Shown piece by piece: positions 19,301 to 26,533 of a stretch of 64,000 bases of DNA. The stretch spans positions 124,001-188,000 of the forward strand of contig NZ_JAJADR010000006.1 in assembly GCF_020447265.1 (NCBI RefSeq), in the 5' to 3' direction. The notes beneath the pieces are model-generated. The model was not told the origin of the DNA. It ran no database searches and saw only the letters and a program-made list of their open reading frames with translations. Both the position numbers and the translations under genes were made by a program. The DNA comes from Hymenobacter lucidus (lineage in GTDB: Bacteria > Bacteroidota > Bacteroidia > Cytophagales > Hymenobacteraceae). Each line of letters starts with the position of its first letter. The first letter of the stretch is position 1.

Positions 19301-19830
19301 CCATGGCCATTCAGCTCATCATCAACCGGGAGCTGGGCCTGGCCAAAAACGAAAACCCGCTGCAAGGCTCCTTCATCATCGAGGAACTAACCGACCTGGT
19401 AGAAGAGGCCGTGCTGCTGGAGTTTGACCGCATCACCGAGCGGGGCGGCGTGCTGGGCGCCATGGAAACCATGTACCAGCGCGGCAAAATCCAGGAGGAA
19501 AGCATGCACTACGAGATGCTCAAGCACACGGGCGAGTATCCCATCATCGGCGTGAATACCTTCCTCTCCTCCAAAGGCTCGCCCACGGTGGTGCCCGCCG
19601 AGGTTATCCGCGCCACCGACGAGGAAAAGCAGTATCAAATCGAGATGCTCAACATCCTGCACACCCGCAACGCCGACCAGACCGCCAGCCGCCTCAAGCA
19701 GCTCCAGCAAGTCGCCATTGCCAACGGCAACCTCTTCGCCGAGCTGATGGAAACGGTCAAGTTCTGCTCGTTAGGGCAGATTACGAATGCGCTGTTCGAG
19801 GTGGGCGGGCAGTATCGCCGGAATATGTAA
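16351..19830 (+). CDS. icmF: Fused isobutyryl-CoA mutase (B12 domain, G-protein chaperone, mutase)
   Basis: Adenosylcobalamin-dependent interconversion of isobutyryl-CoA and n-butyryl-CoA, with its own MeaB-like GTPase chaperone in one 1159-residue chain. The N-terminal B12 domain (about 12-145) has the DGHDAA form of the cobalamin-binding DxHxxG motif. The GTPase begins near residue 219 with GITGTGGAGKSS and has NKFDKRG. The mutase barrel (about 530-1159) contains FPYTAGVFPFKREGEDPTRM, the IcmF form rather than the methylmalonyl-CoA mutase form. Odd points: residues about 187-216 are encoded by an inverted repeat inserted in frame, and a Gly/Ala-rich linker lies at about 487-510. The ATG at 16351 is preferred over one at 16243 inside the preceding gene. 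Confidence 0.95.
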   Translation: MSVAPAAPYKPKNHIRIVTAAALFDGHDAAINIMRRIIQSSGAEVIHLGHNRSVQEIVDCAIQEDAQAIAITSYQGGHNEYFKYMHDLLKERGAGHIRLFGGGGGVILPTEIEDLHAYGIEQIYSPDAGRAMGLQGMINDLLQRCDFPTGQNLNGEVTHVKEKDARSIGRLISAAENFPEEFEKVRQLLVASCQLSVGGEQAQQNDLTTDNKQLTTPILGITGTGGAGKSSLVDELVRRFLMDFPEKTIAIISVDPSKRKTGGALLGDRIRMNSINSPRVYMRSLATRQSNLALSKYVQDAVDVVRAAEFDLIILETSGIGQSDTEIIEHSDASLYVMTPEYGAATQLEKIDMLDFADVIALNKFDKRGALDALRDVRKQYQRNHGHWDQPLDEMPVFGTIASQFNDPGMNRLYRAILSMVEAKTGVPFASQLATTKEDSEKIYIIPPHRTRYLSEIAETNRQYDQWVLKQADTAQQLYGIKQAIGAVQSIGNAAGGPGAGHGSSGPDAGGLVAGLERTFEEVKLRLDGQNWKLLETWPNKVAAYKAPEFVFKVRDKEIRIQTHTTSLSNQQIPKVSLPRYTAWGDLLRWQLQENVPGEFPYTAGVFPFKREGEDPTRMFAGEGGPERTNRRFHYVSMGLPAKRLSTAFDSVTLYGEDPDHRPDIYGKIGNAGVSICCLDDAKKLYSGFNLANPSTSVSMTINGPAATLAAFFMNAAVDQQCELYIKEQGIEADIDAKINQLYADKGLNRPRYQGELPAGNDGLGLMLLGVTGDQVLPADVYHTIKTRTLSQVRGTVQADILKEDQAQNTCIFSTEFALRLMGDVQEYFIKEKVRNFYSVSISGYHIAEAGANPLTQLALTLSNGFTFVEYYVSRGMSVNDFAPNLSFFFSNGIDPEYAVIGRVARRIWAKAMKLKYGADARSQMLKYHIQTSGRSLHAQEIDFNDIRTTLQALYAIYDNCNSLHTNAYDEAITTPTEESVRRAMAIQLIINRELGLAKNENPLQGSFIIEELTDLVEEAVLLEFDRITERGGVLGAMETMYQRGKIQEESMHYEMLKHTGEYPIIGVNTFLSSKGSPTVVPAEVIRATDEEKQYQIEMLNILHTRNADQTASRLKQLQQVAIANGNLFAELMETVKFCSLGQITNALFEVGGQYRRNM
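16910..16998. repeat. Inverted repeat inserted in frame inside icmF
   Basis: Two 30-base arms (16910-16939 and 16969-16998) match as inverted repeats at 27 of 30 positions and are made of AGTTGTTAGTTG / GTTGTCAGTTGT units. Repeats of this kind are usually intergenic. Here the element is an exact multiple of three long, has no stop, and encodes about 30 residues (LLVASCQLSVGG ... LTTDNKQLTTP) between the B12 and GTPase domains. Confidence 0.85.
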
Positions 19831-19847
19831 TTCTTCATTCGCGCTAA

Positions 19848-19890
19848 CATAAAAAGGGCGCTACCTTGCTGAGGTAGCGCCCTTTTTATG
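19848..19890 (+). terminator. Terminator after icmF
   Basis: A 19-bp perfect stem (CATAAAAAGGGCGCTACCT and complement, 5-base loop) with a T tract. Confidence 0.9.
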
Positions 19891-19907
19891 TTTCATAAGA
19901 GACTATC

Positions 19908-20579
19908 ATGACAGGTTCAAACCTTTGGAAAAGGCTATTTAAACGTGTGGATCAAGCTACTGAAATTGCCTTGCATATAGCTGGAGCAACTGTACAACAC
20001 AGAAATCCTTTCGAGCAGCTTGAGGCTTTTCGAAATCAAGATGAACTCTCAGAGGAGTTTATTGAGAAATGGGTCATGGAATTTTATATGCCCTCAATAA
20101 ACCGACTCGATGATCAAACGATGGAGGCATTTGTCACAGCCTCCAAAGAAATTACCCAGGAAATTATCCAGCAATTACTAGGTGACTTCGACTGGCGGCC
20201 AAGAATTGTGGGGGCTTATTTTGCTGCGATTAAAGGATACACTGACCTGACCGATATTATTGGTGTTCACCTATTGAAGAGTGAAGTATGTTATGCCGGT
20301 TTAGGGTATGCTTTGGCCTTGGCTACATTTGGAGGAGACCAGTCGAAGGAATACTTGAAAATGTATCTTGACTTTTATCTCAAGCAGAAAGACCTATGGT
20401 TTGATCAAAACTCAGTCTTAGCAGCACTTCATCTGATTTCACCTGATGAAGCATCCAGCTATTTTAATAGCTGGCAAGAGTATATATCTGACAAGCCTTA
20501 TCACGACTTATCAAACAATATAGAAGGCATGATAAAGAGCGTTAATATAGTTAAACAGATTCGGCAAGCCTCTAACTGA
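19908..20579 (+). CDS. DUF6000-family protein in an AT-rich patch
   Basis: A 223-residue soluble protein. Family-like segments are KWVMEFYMPSINRLDD, LLGDFDWRPRIVGAYFAAIK, GVHLLKSEVCYAGLGYALAL and YLKQKDLWFDQNS, matching my memory of DUF6000. Its biochemical function is not established; genes of this family often sit near toxin-immunity loci. The gene is clearly AT-rich with many A/T-ending codons, unlike both neighbours, which suggests recent acquisition. It begins 18 bases after the icmF terminator and is followed by a REP transposase unit. Confidence 0.75.
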   Translation: MTGSNLWKRLFKRVDQATEIALHIAGATVQHRNPFEQLEAFRNQDELSEEFIEKWVMEFYMPSINRLDDQTMEAFVTASKEITQEIIQQLLGDFDWRPRIVGAYFAAIKGYTDLTDIIGVHLLKSEVCYAGLGYALALATFGGDQSKEYLKMYLDFYLKQKDLWFDQNSVLAALHLISPDEASSYFNSWQEYISDKPYHDLSNNIEGMIKSVNIVKQIRQASN

Positions 20580-20621
20580 TTCCAATCTTTTCAGGGTAGC
20601 TTATAATGGGCGGTACCACCG

Positions 20622-20730
20622 GATGTAGAAACGCATAATTGCGTCTCTATCGTTGCTGACGTTATTTACCCTGCATTATACTCCAGCGTACTCGTTCAAC
20701 GACGAGACGCAAGTATGCGTCTCTACATCG
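20622..20730. repeat. REP pair, left flank of the RAYT gene
   Basis: Two convergent copies of a short palindrome: REP1 at 20622-20655 (plus orientation, GTAGAAACGCA...TGCGTCTCTA) and REP2 at 20693-20730 (minus orientation, core GACGCAAGTATGCGTC). REP2 matches REP3 on the other side of the transposase gene in inverted orientation at 37 of 38 bases. Confidence 0.85.
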
Positions 20731-20738
20731 TTCTATTT

Positions 20739-21296
20739 ATGGCTACCGAATTATACCACGATACCTACCGCGTGGCCTCGGCTCGGCTGCGGGGCTACGA
20801 CTACGGGCAGAACGGGGCCTACTTCGTTACCATCTGCACCCAGCACCGCACCCGCTTCTTCGGCGACATCGTAGTGCCCGACTACGACTGGGACCAAGCC
20901 TACCTCTCGCCCACGCCCGTAGCCGCGCTGGTTTCCGCTGCCTGGCAGCAGATTCCGCAGCGCTTCCCTTTCGTGCTTCTGGATGCCTTCATCCTTATGC
21001 CCGACCATCTGCACGGCCTGCTGCTGTTCGACAAACCCACCGAACCTGCCCCAGCCCTGCACTACGAAAACCGCTTCACGCCCCAGCGCGAAAACCTGTC
21101 CGCCGTCCTACGCGGTTTCAAAGCCGGCACCGCCGCCCAGGCCCGCCGCGCCAGCCTACCCCTGGCCTGGCAGCCCCGCTACCACGACCGGGTCGTGCGC
21201 AGCCCTGAGGAGCTGGACAAAATCCGCCACTACATTCTCACCAACCCCACCCGCTGGCAGCACGAACAATCTGGCGAAGAAGACCTGTTCCGTTAG
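20739..21296 (+). CDS. REP-associated tyrosine transposase (RAYT, Y1 HUH family)
   Basis: A 185-residue single-strand DNA transposase of the type that mobilises or maintains REP palindromes. The HUH motif is His90 and His92 in MPDHLHGLLLF. The catalytic Tyr is likely Tyr165 in HYILTNPTRW, the position of the RAYT tyrosine; Tyr148 in RYHDRVVRS is the alternative. The N-terminal YDYGQNGAYFVTICTQHRT is the typical first strand. The ATG at 20739 is preferred; an in-frame ATG at 20715 lies within REP2. REP pairs flank it on both sides. Codon use is GC-rich like the chromosome. The reading frame is intact. Confidence 0.93.
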   Translation: MATELYHDTYRVASARLRGYDYGQNGAYFVTICTQHRTRFFGDIVVPDYDWDQAYLSPTPVAALVSAAWQQIPQRFPFVLLDAFILMPDHLHGLLLFDKPTEPAPALHYENRFTPQRENLSAVLRGFKAGTAAQARRASLPLAWQPRYHDRVVRSPEELDKIRHYILTNPTRWQHEQSGEEDLFR

Positions 21297-21298
21297 CA

Positions 21299-21397
21299 CG
21301 ATGTAGAGACGCATATTTGCGTCTCGTCGTTGAACGATAACACCCGCACGGATTCGGGATAAACAACGATTGAGACGCAAATATGCGTCTCTACATC
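21299..21397. repeat. REP pair, right flank of the RAYT gene
   Basis: REP3 at 21299-21336 (plus orientation, core GACGCATATTTGCGTC) and REP4 at 21364-21397 (minus orientation). With the left pair they make a symmetric unit: REP(+) REP(-) RAYT REP(+) REP(-). Confidence 0.85.
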
Positions 21398-21413
21398 CCG
21401 TACTGTCACAAGC

Positions 21414-21444
21414 ACGCCGCCTGGAGCAATCCAGGCGGCGTTTT
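21414..21444 (+). terminator. Terminator after the RAYT unit
   Basis: Stem ACGCCGCCTGG/CCAGGCGGCGT with loop AGCAAT, followed by TTTT. Confidence 0.75.
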
Positions 21445-21572
21445 CTGTACTCCACCCATGCGTTACACGCCAGCTGCCCTCCCCAAACACCTCCCCAGAA
21501 CTTTCGCCCCCGCCCCGGGTTAGCAACCTGAACCGGCTTCTGCTGCTTCCCAACCCCACCAATAAAACCCCC

Positions 21573-22352
21573 ATGAAATCTACCCTTATCCTCGCGGCGG
21601 CCCTGGCGACAGTTACCACGCAGGCGCAAGCCCAAACCGCCTCCGCGCCGCGTGCCGCCGCCGACCAGATTGCCACCAAGAAAGGCCCGCTCACGGTGCA
21701 GCCCATCACCCACGGCAGCGTGGTGTTCACCTGGAACGGCAAGACCATTTACGTGGACCCCTACGGCGGAACCGCCGCCTACGCCGGCCTGGCCGCCCCC
21801 GATGTCATCCTCATCACCGACATCCACGGCGACCACCTCGACCCCAAGACGCTGGCGGGTCTTTCCGTGGGCAAGGCCCTGATGATCGTGCCCCAGGCCG
21901 TGGCCGATAAGCTGCCCGCCGAGTACAAAGCCCAGGTCCGCGTGCTGGGCAACGGGCAGAAGCTCGACACACTGGGTATGAGCGTGGCGGCCATTCCGAT
22001 GTACAACCTGCCCGAAGCCCCCGACGCCATGCACACCAAAGGCCGGGGCAATGGCTACGTGCTGAACCTGGGCGGCAAAAACGTGTACCTCTCCGGCGAC
22101 ACCGAAGACACGCCCGAGATGCGCGCCCTCAAGAACATCGACGTGGCCTTCGTGTGCATGAACCTGCCCTACACCATGGACGTAAACCAGGCCGCGCAGG
22201 GCGTCCTGGCCTTCAAGCCCGGCATTGTGTATCCGTATCACTACCGGGGCCAGAGCGGCCTGAGCGACGTGGCTAGCTTCCAGAAAACCGTGACTACGGC
22301 CAACAAGAAAATTGACGTTCGGCTGCGCAACTGGTACCCGGCGGCTAACTAA
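21573..22352 (+). CDS. Exported MBL-fold metallo-hydrolase
   Basis: A 259-residue protein with signal peptide MKSTLILAAALATVTTQAQA. The mature part is a metallo-beta-lactamase fold of the UlaG-like type: strand TIYVDPYGG, metal motif ITDIHGDHLD (the first His of HxHxDH is replaced by Asp), MYNLPEAP, LSGDTEDTPEM with the conserved metal Asp, and the final His in VYPYHYRG. Enzymes of this group cleave ester, lactone or phosphodiester bonds; the substrate is unknown. Location is periplasmic. Single gene. Confidence 0.88.
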   Translation: MKSTLILAAALATVTTQAQAQTASAPRAAADQIATKKGPLTVQPITHGSVVFTWNGKTIYVDPYGGTAAYAGLAAPDVILITDIHGDHLDPKTLAGLSVGKALMIVPQAVADKLPAEYKAQVRVLGNGQKLDTLGMSVAAIPMYNLPEAPDAMHTKGRGNGYVLNLGGKNVYLSGDTEDTPEMRALKNIDVAFVCMNLPYTMDVNQAAQGVLAFKPGIVYPYHYRGQSGLSDVASFQKTVTTANKKIDVRLRNWYPAAN

Positions 22353-22355
22353 GTC

Positions 22356-22382
22356 AACCCGCGCCCAAACTGGCGCGGGTTT
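22356..22382 (+). terminator. Probable terminator of the MBL-fold gene
   Basis: Stem AACCCGCGCC/GGCGCGGGTT with loop CAAACT ends in TTT. It starts 4 bases past the stop codon. Confidence 0.6.
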
Positions 22383-22438
22383 CGGCGCAGTCGCACCTGG
22401 TGCCCAGCCATAGCGTGGAGGTACAACCTTCATTCCCA

Positions 22439-22476
22439 CCCCGCCGCCCGGAGCACCCCGGGCGGCGGGGTCATTT
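22439..22476 (+). terminator. Very strong GC hairpin with T-rich tail
   Basis: A 13-bp GC stem (CCCCGCCGCCCGG/CCGGGCGGCGGGG, 6-base loop at 22452-22457) is followed by TCATTTTT. It lies in the gap after the MBL-fold gene and may act as a second terminator. Confidence 0.5.
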
Positions 22477-22581
22477 TTACAGAAGCGGCATAGCAATGTA
22501 CCCCAATCAGTTTTCACGCCCGCAGGCAACGCCTCACCACCCGCCGCCATCTGTAGGGCCACACCTTCCTGCTTACGCCGC

Positions 22582-23409
22582 GTGAAAGCCCTCTTCCTTG
22601 CCCTGCTGGCCTTGCTCAGCCTCCCCGCCCTCAGCCAGCAGTTGCCCCCGGGCGTGGTGGGCGACTACACGCCGGGTACGGCCAAAGATGCCAAATACGG
22701 CATCCTGGTGCTCGGGGGCGCGGAAGGCGGCAAGCCCACCGCCCTGGCCAAAATGTTCATCGACCAAGGCTACCCGGTCTTGTCGCTGGCCTACTTCAAG
22801 GTCCCCACGCTGCCCGCCGAGCTGGAGAACATTCCCCTGGAGTACTTCGCTACCGCCATGAAGTGGCTGGCCCAGCAGACGCCCGGCAAGCGCAAAGGCA
22901 TCCTAGTCGTCGGCTGGTCGAAAGGGGCCGAGCTGGCCCTGCTGCTGGCCAGCCGGTATCCGGCCGTGAAGGGCGTGGTGGCCATTTCCCCCAGCTCCGT
23001 GGTGTGGGCGGGCATCCTCAAGGACTGGAAAAAGACGCCCGGCTCCAGCTGGACGGCCCAGGGCCGCCCCATGCCCTCGGTGCCCTTCAACGCCACCGGC
23101 GCCACCTCCCTGCTGACGCTCTACGCCAACTCGCTCCAGAACCAGCCCGCCGCCACCGCCGCCGCTATTCCCCTGGAACGCAGCAAAGCCGCCGTGTTGC
23201 TGCTTTCCAGCTCGCAGGACGATATCTGGCCCGCGGCCCTCATGTGCGAGCAGCTCATGGCCCGGCTACAAGAAAAGAAATACACCCGCTCCTACCGCCA
23301 CCTCAACTACCCGGAGCTGGGCCACATTCTGGATCAAAAATACCTCCCCGCCACCCCCGAACACCCCTCCCGCCCGGCTATCCTCTCCTTCCTGCGCGCC
23401 GTGGAGTGA
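22582..23409 (+). CDS. Exported alpha/beta hydrolase, BAAT C-terminal/dienelactone hydrolase type
   Basis: Starts at a GTG (22582) that gives the signal peptide VKALFLALLALLSLPALSQ; no ATG is available. The 275-residue product has the oxyanion strand GILVLGGAEGGKPT, a nucleophile elbow GWSKGAELALLLAS (Ser in the GxSxG pattern), Asp in SSSQDDIWPA and His in YPELGHIL, the layout of acyl-CoA thioesterase/BAAT C-terminal hydrolases. Being exported, it probably acts on an ester or thioester in the periplasm; the substrate is unknown. It is convergent with the fragment at 23535. Confidence 0.88.
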   Translation: MKALFLALLALLSLPALSQQLPPGVVGDYTPGTAKDAKYGILVLGGAEGGKPTALAKMFIDQGYPVLSLAYFKVPTLPAELENIPLEYFATAMKWLAQQTPGKRKGILVVGWSKGAELALLLASRYPAVKGVVAISPSSVVWAGILKDWKKTPGSSWTAQGRPMPSVPFNATGATSLLTLYANSLQNQPAATAAAIPLERSKAAVLLLSSSQDDIWPAALMCEQLMARLQEKKYTRSYRHLNYPELGHILDQKYLPATPEHPSRPAILSFLRAVE

Positions 23410-23489
23410 GCCGGGCGGGCAGCCCCCAGCTGGGCACGAGCTACGGCCGCGCCTAAACTTGCACCATTACCAGCCAGGACCAAATACAA

Positions 23490-23519
23490 AAACGGCCCGC
23501 TCTTCCGAGCGGGCCGTTT
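23490..23519. terminator. Bidirectional terminator
   Basis: Stem AAACGGCCCGCTC/GAGCGGGCCGTTT with loop TTCC. It lies between the convergent hydrolase gene and the fragment at 23535-23867. Confidence 0.85.
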
Positions 23520-23534
23520 CCTATGCAAGCTACT

Positions 23535-23867
23535 CTACTTCACCCCATCCTCCCCACTGCCTTTCCCACCCGTCGTCACCAGCTTGCGCGCCTGCCGATA
23601 CCCCGCATATAGCTCCTTATCCAGCAGCTTAAAGGCCTTCATATCCTCATCCAGCTGCCGCACCTCTACCATCAGCTCGTCCAGCAACTCCTCCAGCGCC
23701 GCCCCGGCTACCACCCGCTCGTTGATGGTTTTGCGCGTGGCCGGCTGGGCCGTTTGAAACGCCGCCAACGCGTCGTGCAACGGCTGGAGCGTAGCCGGTT
23801 TCAGGCCCTGCTTGCCCAGCTCGGGCACCACCTCGGCCCGGGCACTGCTCTTCAGCACCGCTGGCAA
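23535..23867 (-). pseudogene. C-terminal remnant of a Bacteroidota hypothetical protein
   Basis: A 110-codon frame whose middle and end (QPATRKTINERVVAGAALEE, LYAGYRQARKLVTTGGKG) look like the C-terminal half of a family of about 200-residue helical proteins that I recall from Bacteroidota, where ATRKAxNERV and FxxGYxxARxIVDxGG are conserved. The expected N-terminal half is missing: the frame begins abruptly next to a strong inverted repeat at 23883-23942. I read it as a truncated remnant; a short functional gene is possible. Confidence 0.5.
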
Positions 23868-23882
23868 CTACTTCCCTGCCGC

Positions 23883-23942
23883 AACACGACCACGCCGCCC
23901 GAATCACGCCGCCTGGAGCAATCCGGGCGGCGTGGTCGTGTT
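23883..23942. repeat. Perfect 19-bp inverted repeat
   Basis: Arms AACACGACCACGCCGCCCG (23883-23901) and its exact complement (23924-23942) enclose a 22-base GC-rich loop. There is no T tract on either side. It abuts the truncated end of the pseudogene, so it may mark the breakpoint of the deletion or insertion. Confidence 0.7.
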
Positions 23943-24061
23943 ACCAGCACGGGCATCGTCGGGCCCCGCCCATTTTCCCGCCAGGCGCCTTTGCTTGCTC
24001 ATCCCCGCCCCTTTACTCAAATTGTCGTACAGTAGGGCACGACCATTCCTCTCTGCCCTGT

Positions 24062-24400
24062 ATGCACCCCGCTTCGCTCACTGTTATTGACCTGCAGCCC
24101 GAAATGGACGGGGTAAATCAGTACAAGAACATTCCCCTGACCCTGGTCAACGACCACGTCGTGCGGCTCAGCGTGATGACCGAACCCTTCTACTGGCACT
24201 ACCACCCCAACTCCGACGAAACCTTTCTGGTGCTGGAAGGCACCCTCTGCATCGACCTGGAAGGCCGCACCGTGGAGCTCACGCCCGGGCAGCTCTTCTC
24301 TATTCCGGCCTACGTGGCGCACTGCACCCGCCCCAAGGATGGCCGCACGGTCAATATCACCTTCGAGCTAGCCGATATCCAGACGGTGAAGACGGCGTAG
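24062..24400 (+). CDS. Small cupin-domain protein
   Basis: A 112-residue single-domain cupin. The metal-binding first motif is HYHPNSDETFLVLEG (His, His, Glu), and the second is IPAYVAHCTRP (His). The start ATG at 24062 gives MHPASLTVIDLQPEMDG. No signal peptide. Such proteins bind a metal and a small ligand or isomerise sugars; nothing around it points to a pathway. Confidence 0.88.
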   Translation: MHPASLTVIDLQPEMDGVNQYKNIPLTLVNDHVVRLSVMTEPFYWHYHPNSDETFLVLEGTLCIDLEGRTVELTPGQLFSIPAYVAHCTRPKDGRTVNITFELADIQTVKTA

Positions 24401-24599
24401 TCCGCCACCCAGCTAGGCCGAGCGACTATCTGCTCCGTCTGGCTCCCCCTCTCTTTTCGGAGACTCTGCGCTTCCAGCAGATGCGGCCGGGGGTGCTGAG
24501 GCACACGCCCGGGGCGCCCCAGCACCCCACCAGCATAGCAAAACCGCCCATTCACCGAAAAGCCCTGCCCCGCCACCCCGCAATTGCCTAGCTTTACCC

Positions 24600-26423
24600 A
24601 TGCGCACTGCTCCCTACCGGTGGGGAAATATGCTGCTAGCCCTGCTAGTGGCCCTTACCGCCTGCTCTTCCCCCGACCATCCCGCCAGCGCCCCCGTCAA
24701 AGACCCCAGCACCGGCGAAACCTACACGCCCCGCCGCGTGGTCGTGGCCGATTCCCTCATCCGCGGCCGCCTCCTCGACCGGAACGATTCGGTGCTCGTC
24801 GATACCCGCCTGCAATACCTGCTCAAGCTCCCCCGCCGCGCCCTCGATACCCTGGCCCTGGGCCAATTGCTGGGCTGGGACTCGACCACCGTGCGCCGCC
24901 GTATCCAGGAGGCGCTACCCTACCCGGGTGCCTACGGCGTGGCCGTGCAGCTGCGCCTCACCAAGAAGGAAGCCGCGCGTATCCGCCGCGACAGCAGCGC
25001 CACCGTACCCCAGCTTACCCTCACCGAACGCTACCAACGCACCTACACTACCCCCGCCGGCGCCCCCGTATTAGGCTACCGCAGCACCGAGGCCCAACCC
25101 TTTTTCCGCCAGGCGAAGCGCACCGGCCGGGGCCGCTTCTACCGCCTGCGCAACGGCGGCGTGGAGGCCTACTACAACGGTCTGCTCACCGGCCACCACG
25201 GATACCTCCACCCCCTGGTCGATGCCAAAGGCAAGCAGCACGGCACCTGGGCCAAAGACACCGCCTTTCAGCAGGGCCAGGATCTGCATCTGACCCTCGA
25301 CGCCAAGCTCCAGGCCTACGCCGAAAAGCTGCTCGGCAACCGCCGCGGCTACCTCGTGGCCCTCGACCCGCGTACCGGTGAAATCCTGGCCTACGTATCG
25401 GCCCCCGTGTACCCGGCCGCCACCATCACCGCCCCCGACCAGGCCGGCATCCGTGCCGAGCTGCTGGAGCACGAAAACCTGCCCCTGCTCAACCGCCCCG
25501 CCATGCTGGCCAACCCACCCGGCTCGGTTTTTAAGCTCGTGAATGCCGCCGTGGCCCTGCAATTGGGCGCCATCACGCCCGGCACCGGCTTCCGCTGCGA
25601 CCAGTCGCTGGTGAGCTGCGTGCACTACCACAAGCCGGCCCGGAGCCTGACCCTGGGCCTGAAGTACAGCTGCAACCCCTACTTCTACCAGGTACTGCAA
25701 AACGTCATCAACCATGTGCCCGACTCCCTGGTGCAGGACACCGTGGCCGCCCGCCACCACAACTTGGCGCAGTGGCGCCGCTATGCCCGCTCCTTCGGCC
25801 TCGACTCGGTGCTGGGCGTCGATATGCCCCGCGAAGCCCCCGGCTTCCTGCCCACCCCGGCCTACTACGACAAGGCCCGCCGTACCCGCCAGTGGACCTA
25901 CCGCTCCATCTACTCGCTCAGCATCGGGCAGGGCGAAATCAACCTCACCGGGCTGCAAATGGCCAACATGGCCGCCATCATTGCCAACCGCGGCTGGTAC
26001 TACCCGCCCCACCTCGTGCGCGGCATCGGCGAGAATGGTCCCCTGGACCGCTTCACCCGCCGGCACCACACCCTCATCGACAGCGCCAACTTCGAAGCTC
26101 TCATCCCGGGCATGATAGCCGTGCTACAGCGCGGCGGCACCGCCGACGCCTCCAGCCTCGCCGATGTGGGCATCACGGTGGCGGGCAAAACCGGCACCGT
26201 CGAAAACGACGAGGGCGACGACCACGCCGCCTTCGTTGGCTTTGCCCCCGCTAACAACCCCAAAATAGCCGTGGCCGTGTACCTCGAAAACGCCGGCTTC
26301 GGCGCTACCGCCGCTGCCCCCTGCGCCGTAATGGTGATGGAAAAGTACCTGCGCGGCTCCATTGCCCCCAAGCGCAAGCGCTGGGAAAAGCGCATCCAGC
26401 ACCGGGCCAAATACGATTACTAG
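24600..26423 (+). CDS. PBP2-like penicillin-binding transpeptidase predicted as a lipoprotein
   Basis: A 607-residue peptidoglycan transpeptidase of the class B (PBP2/MrdA) type. The N-terminal dimerisation domain has VVVADSLIRGRLLDRND. The catalytic motifs are SxxK in PPGSVFKLVNA, SxN in KYSCNPYFYQ, and KTGT in VAGKTGTVEND. The unusual point is the N-terminus: MLLALLVALTACSS is a lipobox, so the enzyme would be lipid-anchored rather than held by a transmembrane helix. No mreBCD or rodA lies nearby. It may be a second, specialised PBP2. A TAGCTTTA box is only a few bases upstream of the ATG. Confidence 0.9.
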   Translation: MRTAPYRWGNMLLALLVALTACSSPDHPASAPVKDPSTGETYTPRRVVVADSLIRGRLLDRNDSVLVDTRLQYLLKLPRRALDTLALGQLLGWDSTTVRRRIQEALPYPGAYGVAVQLRLTKKEAARIRRDSSATVPQLTLTERYQRTYTTPAGAPVLGYRSTEAQPFFRQAKRTGRGRFYRLRNGGVEAYYNGLLTGHHGYLHPLVDAKGKQHGTWAKDTAFQQGQDLHLTLDAKLQAYAEKLLGNRRGYLVALDPRTGEILAYVSAPVYPAATITAPDQAGIRAELLEHENLPLLNRPAMLANPPGSVFKLVNAAVALQLGAITPGTGFRCDQSLVSCVHYHKPARSLTLGLKYSCNPYFYQVLQNVINHVPDSLVQDTVAARHHNLAQWRRYARSFGLDSVLGVDMPREAPGFLPTPAYYDKARRTRQWTYRSIYSLSIGQGEINLTGLQMANMAAIIANRGWYYPPHLVRGIGENGPLDRFTRRHHTLIDSANFEALIPGMIAVLQRGGTADASSLADVGITVAGKTGTVENDEGDDHAAFVGFAPANNPKIAVAVYLENAGFGATAAAPCAVMVMEKYLRGSIAPKRKRWEKRIQHRAKYDY

Positions 26424-26533
26424 CCTGGGTGGCGAGCTGTGGTAAGCAGTAGTCCCAGGCAGTGGTGGGAAGGGCCCAATGGTTGGGCTTTGCGGAAAAA
26501 CCCCTAAGCTTACCCCTGCAAACCCCTTCAACT

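Noticed and set aside
18112..19365. 417-codon frame antisense to icmF
   Set aside because: Shadow of the mutase domain; Gly/Val/Ala/His-rich product with no domain or start context.
20739..21296. IS200/IS605 insertion sequence
   Set aside because: The length, the HYILTNPTRW tyrosine context, the lack of tnpB and the flanking REP pairs fit a RAYT rather than IS200 TnpA.
21156..22562. 468-codon minus-strand frame across the RAYT end and MBL gene
   Set aside because: It runs antisense through two genes and the REP repeats, and has no recognisable domain.
23883..23942. Transcription terminator
   Set aside because: The hairpin is strong but neither side has a T tract, and no intact gene ends there.
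24490..24531. Hairpin with GGGGTGCTG/CAGCACCCC arms in the gap before the PBP gene
   Set aside because: Arms are short, the loop is GC-rich and there is no T tract; too weak to call as a feature.
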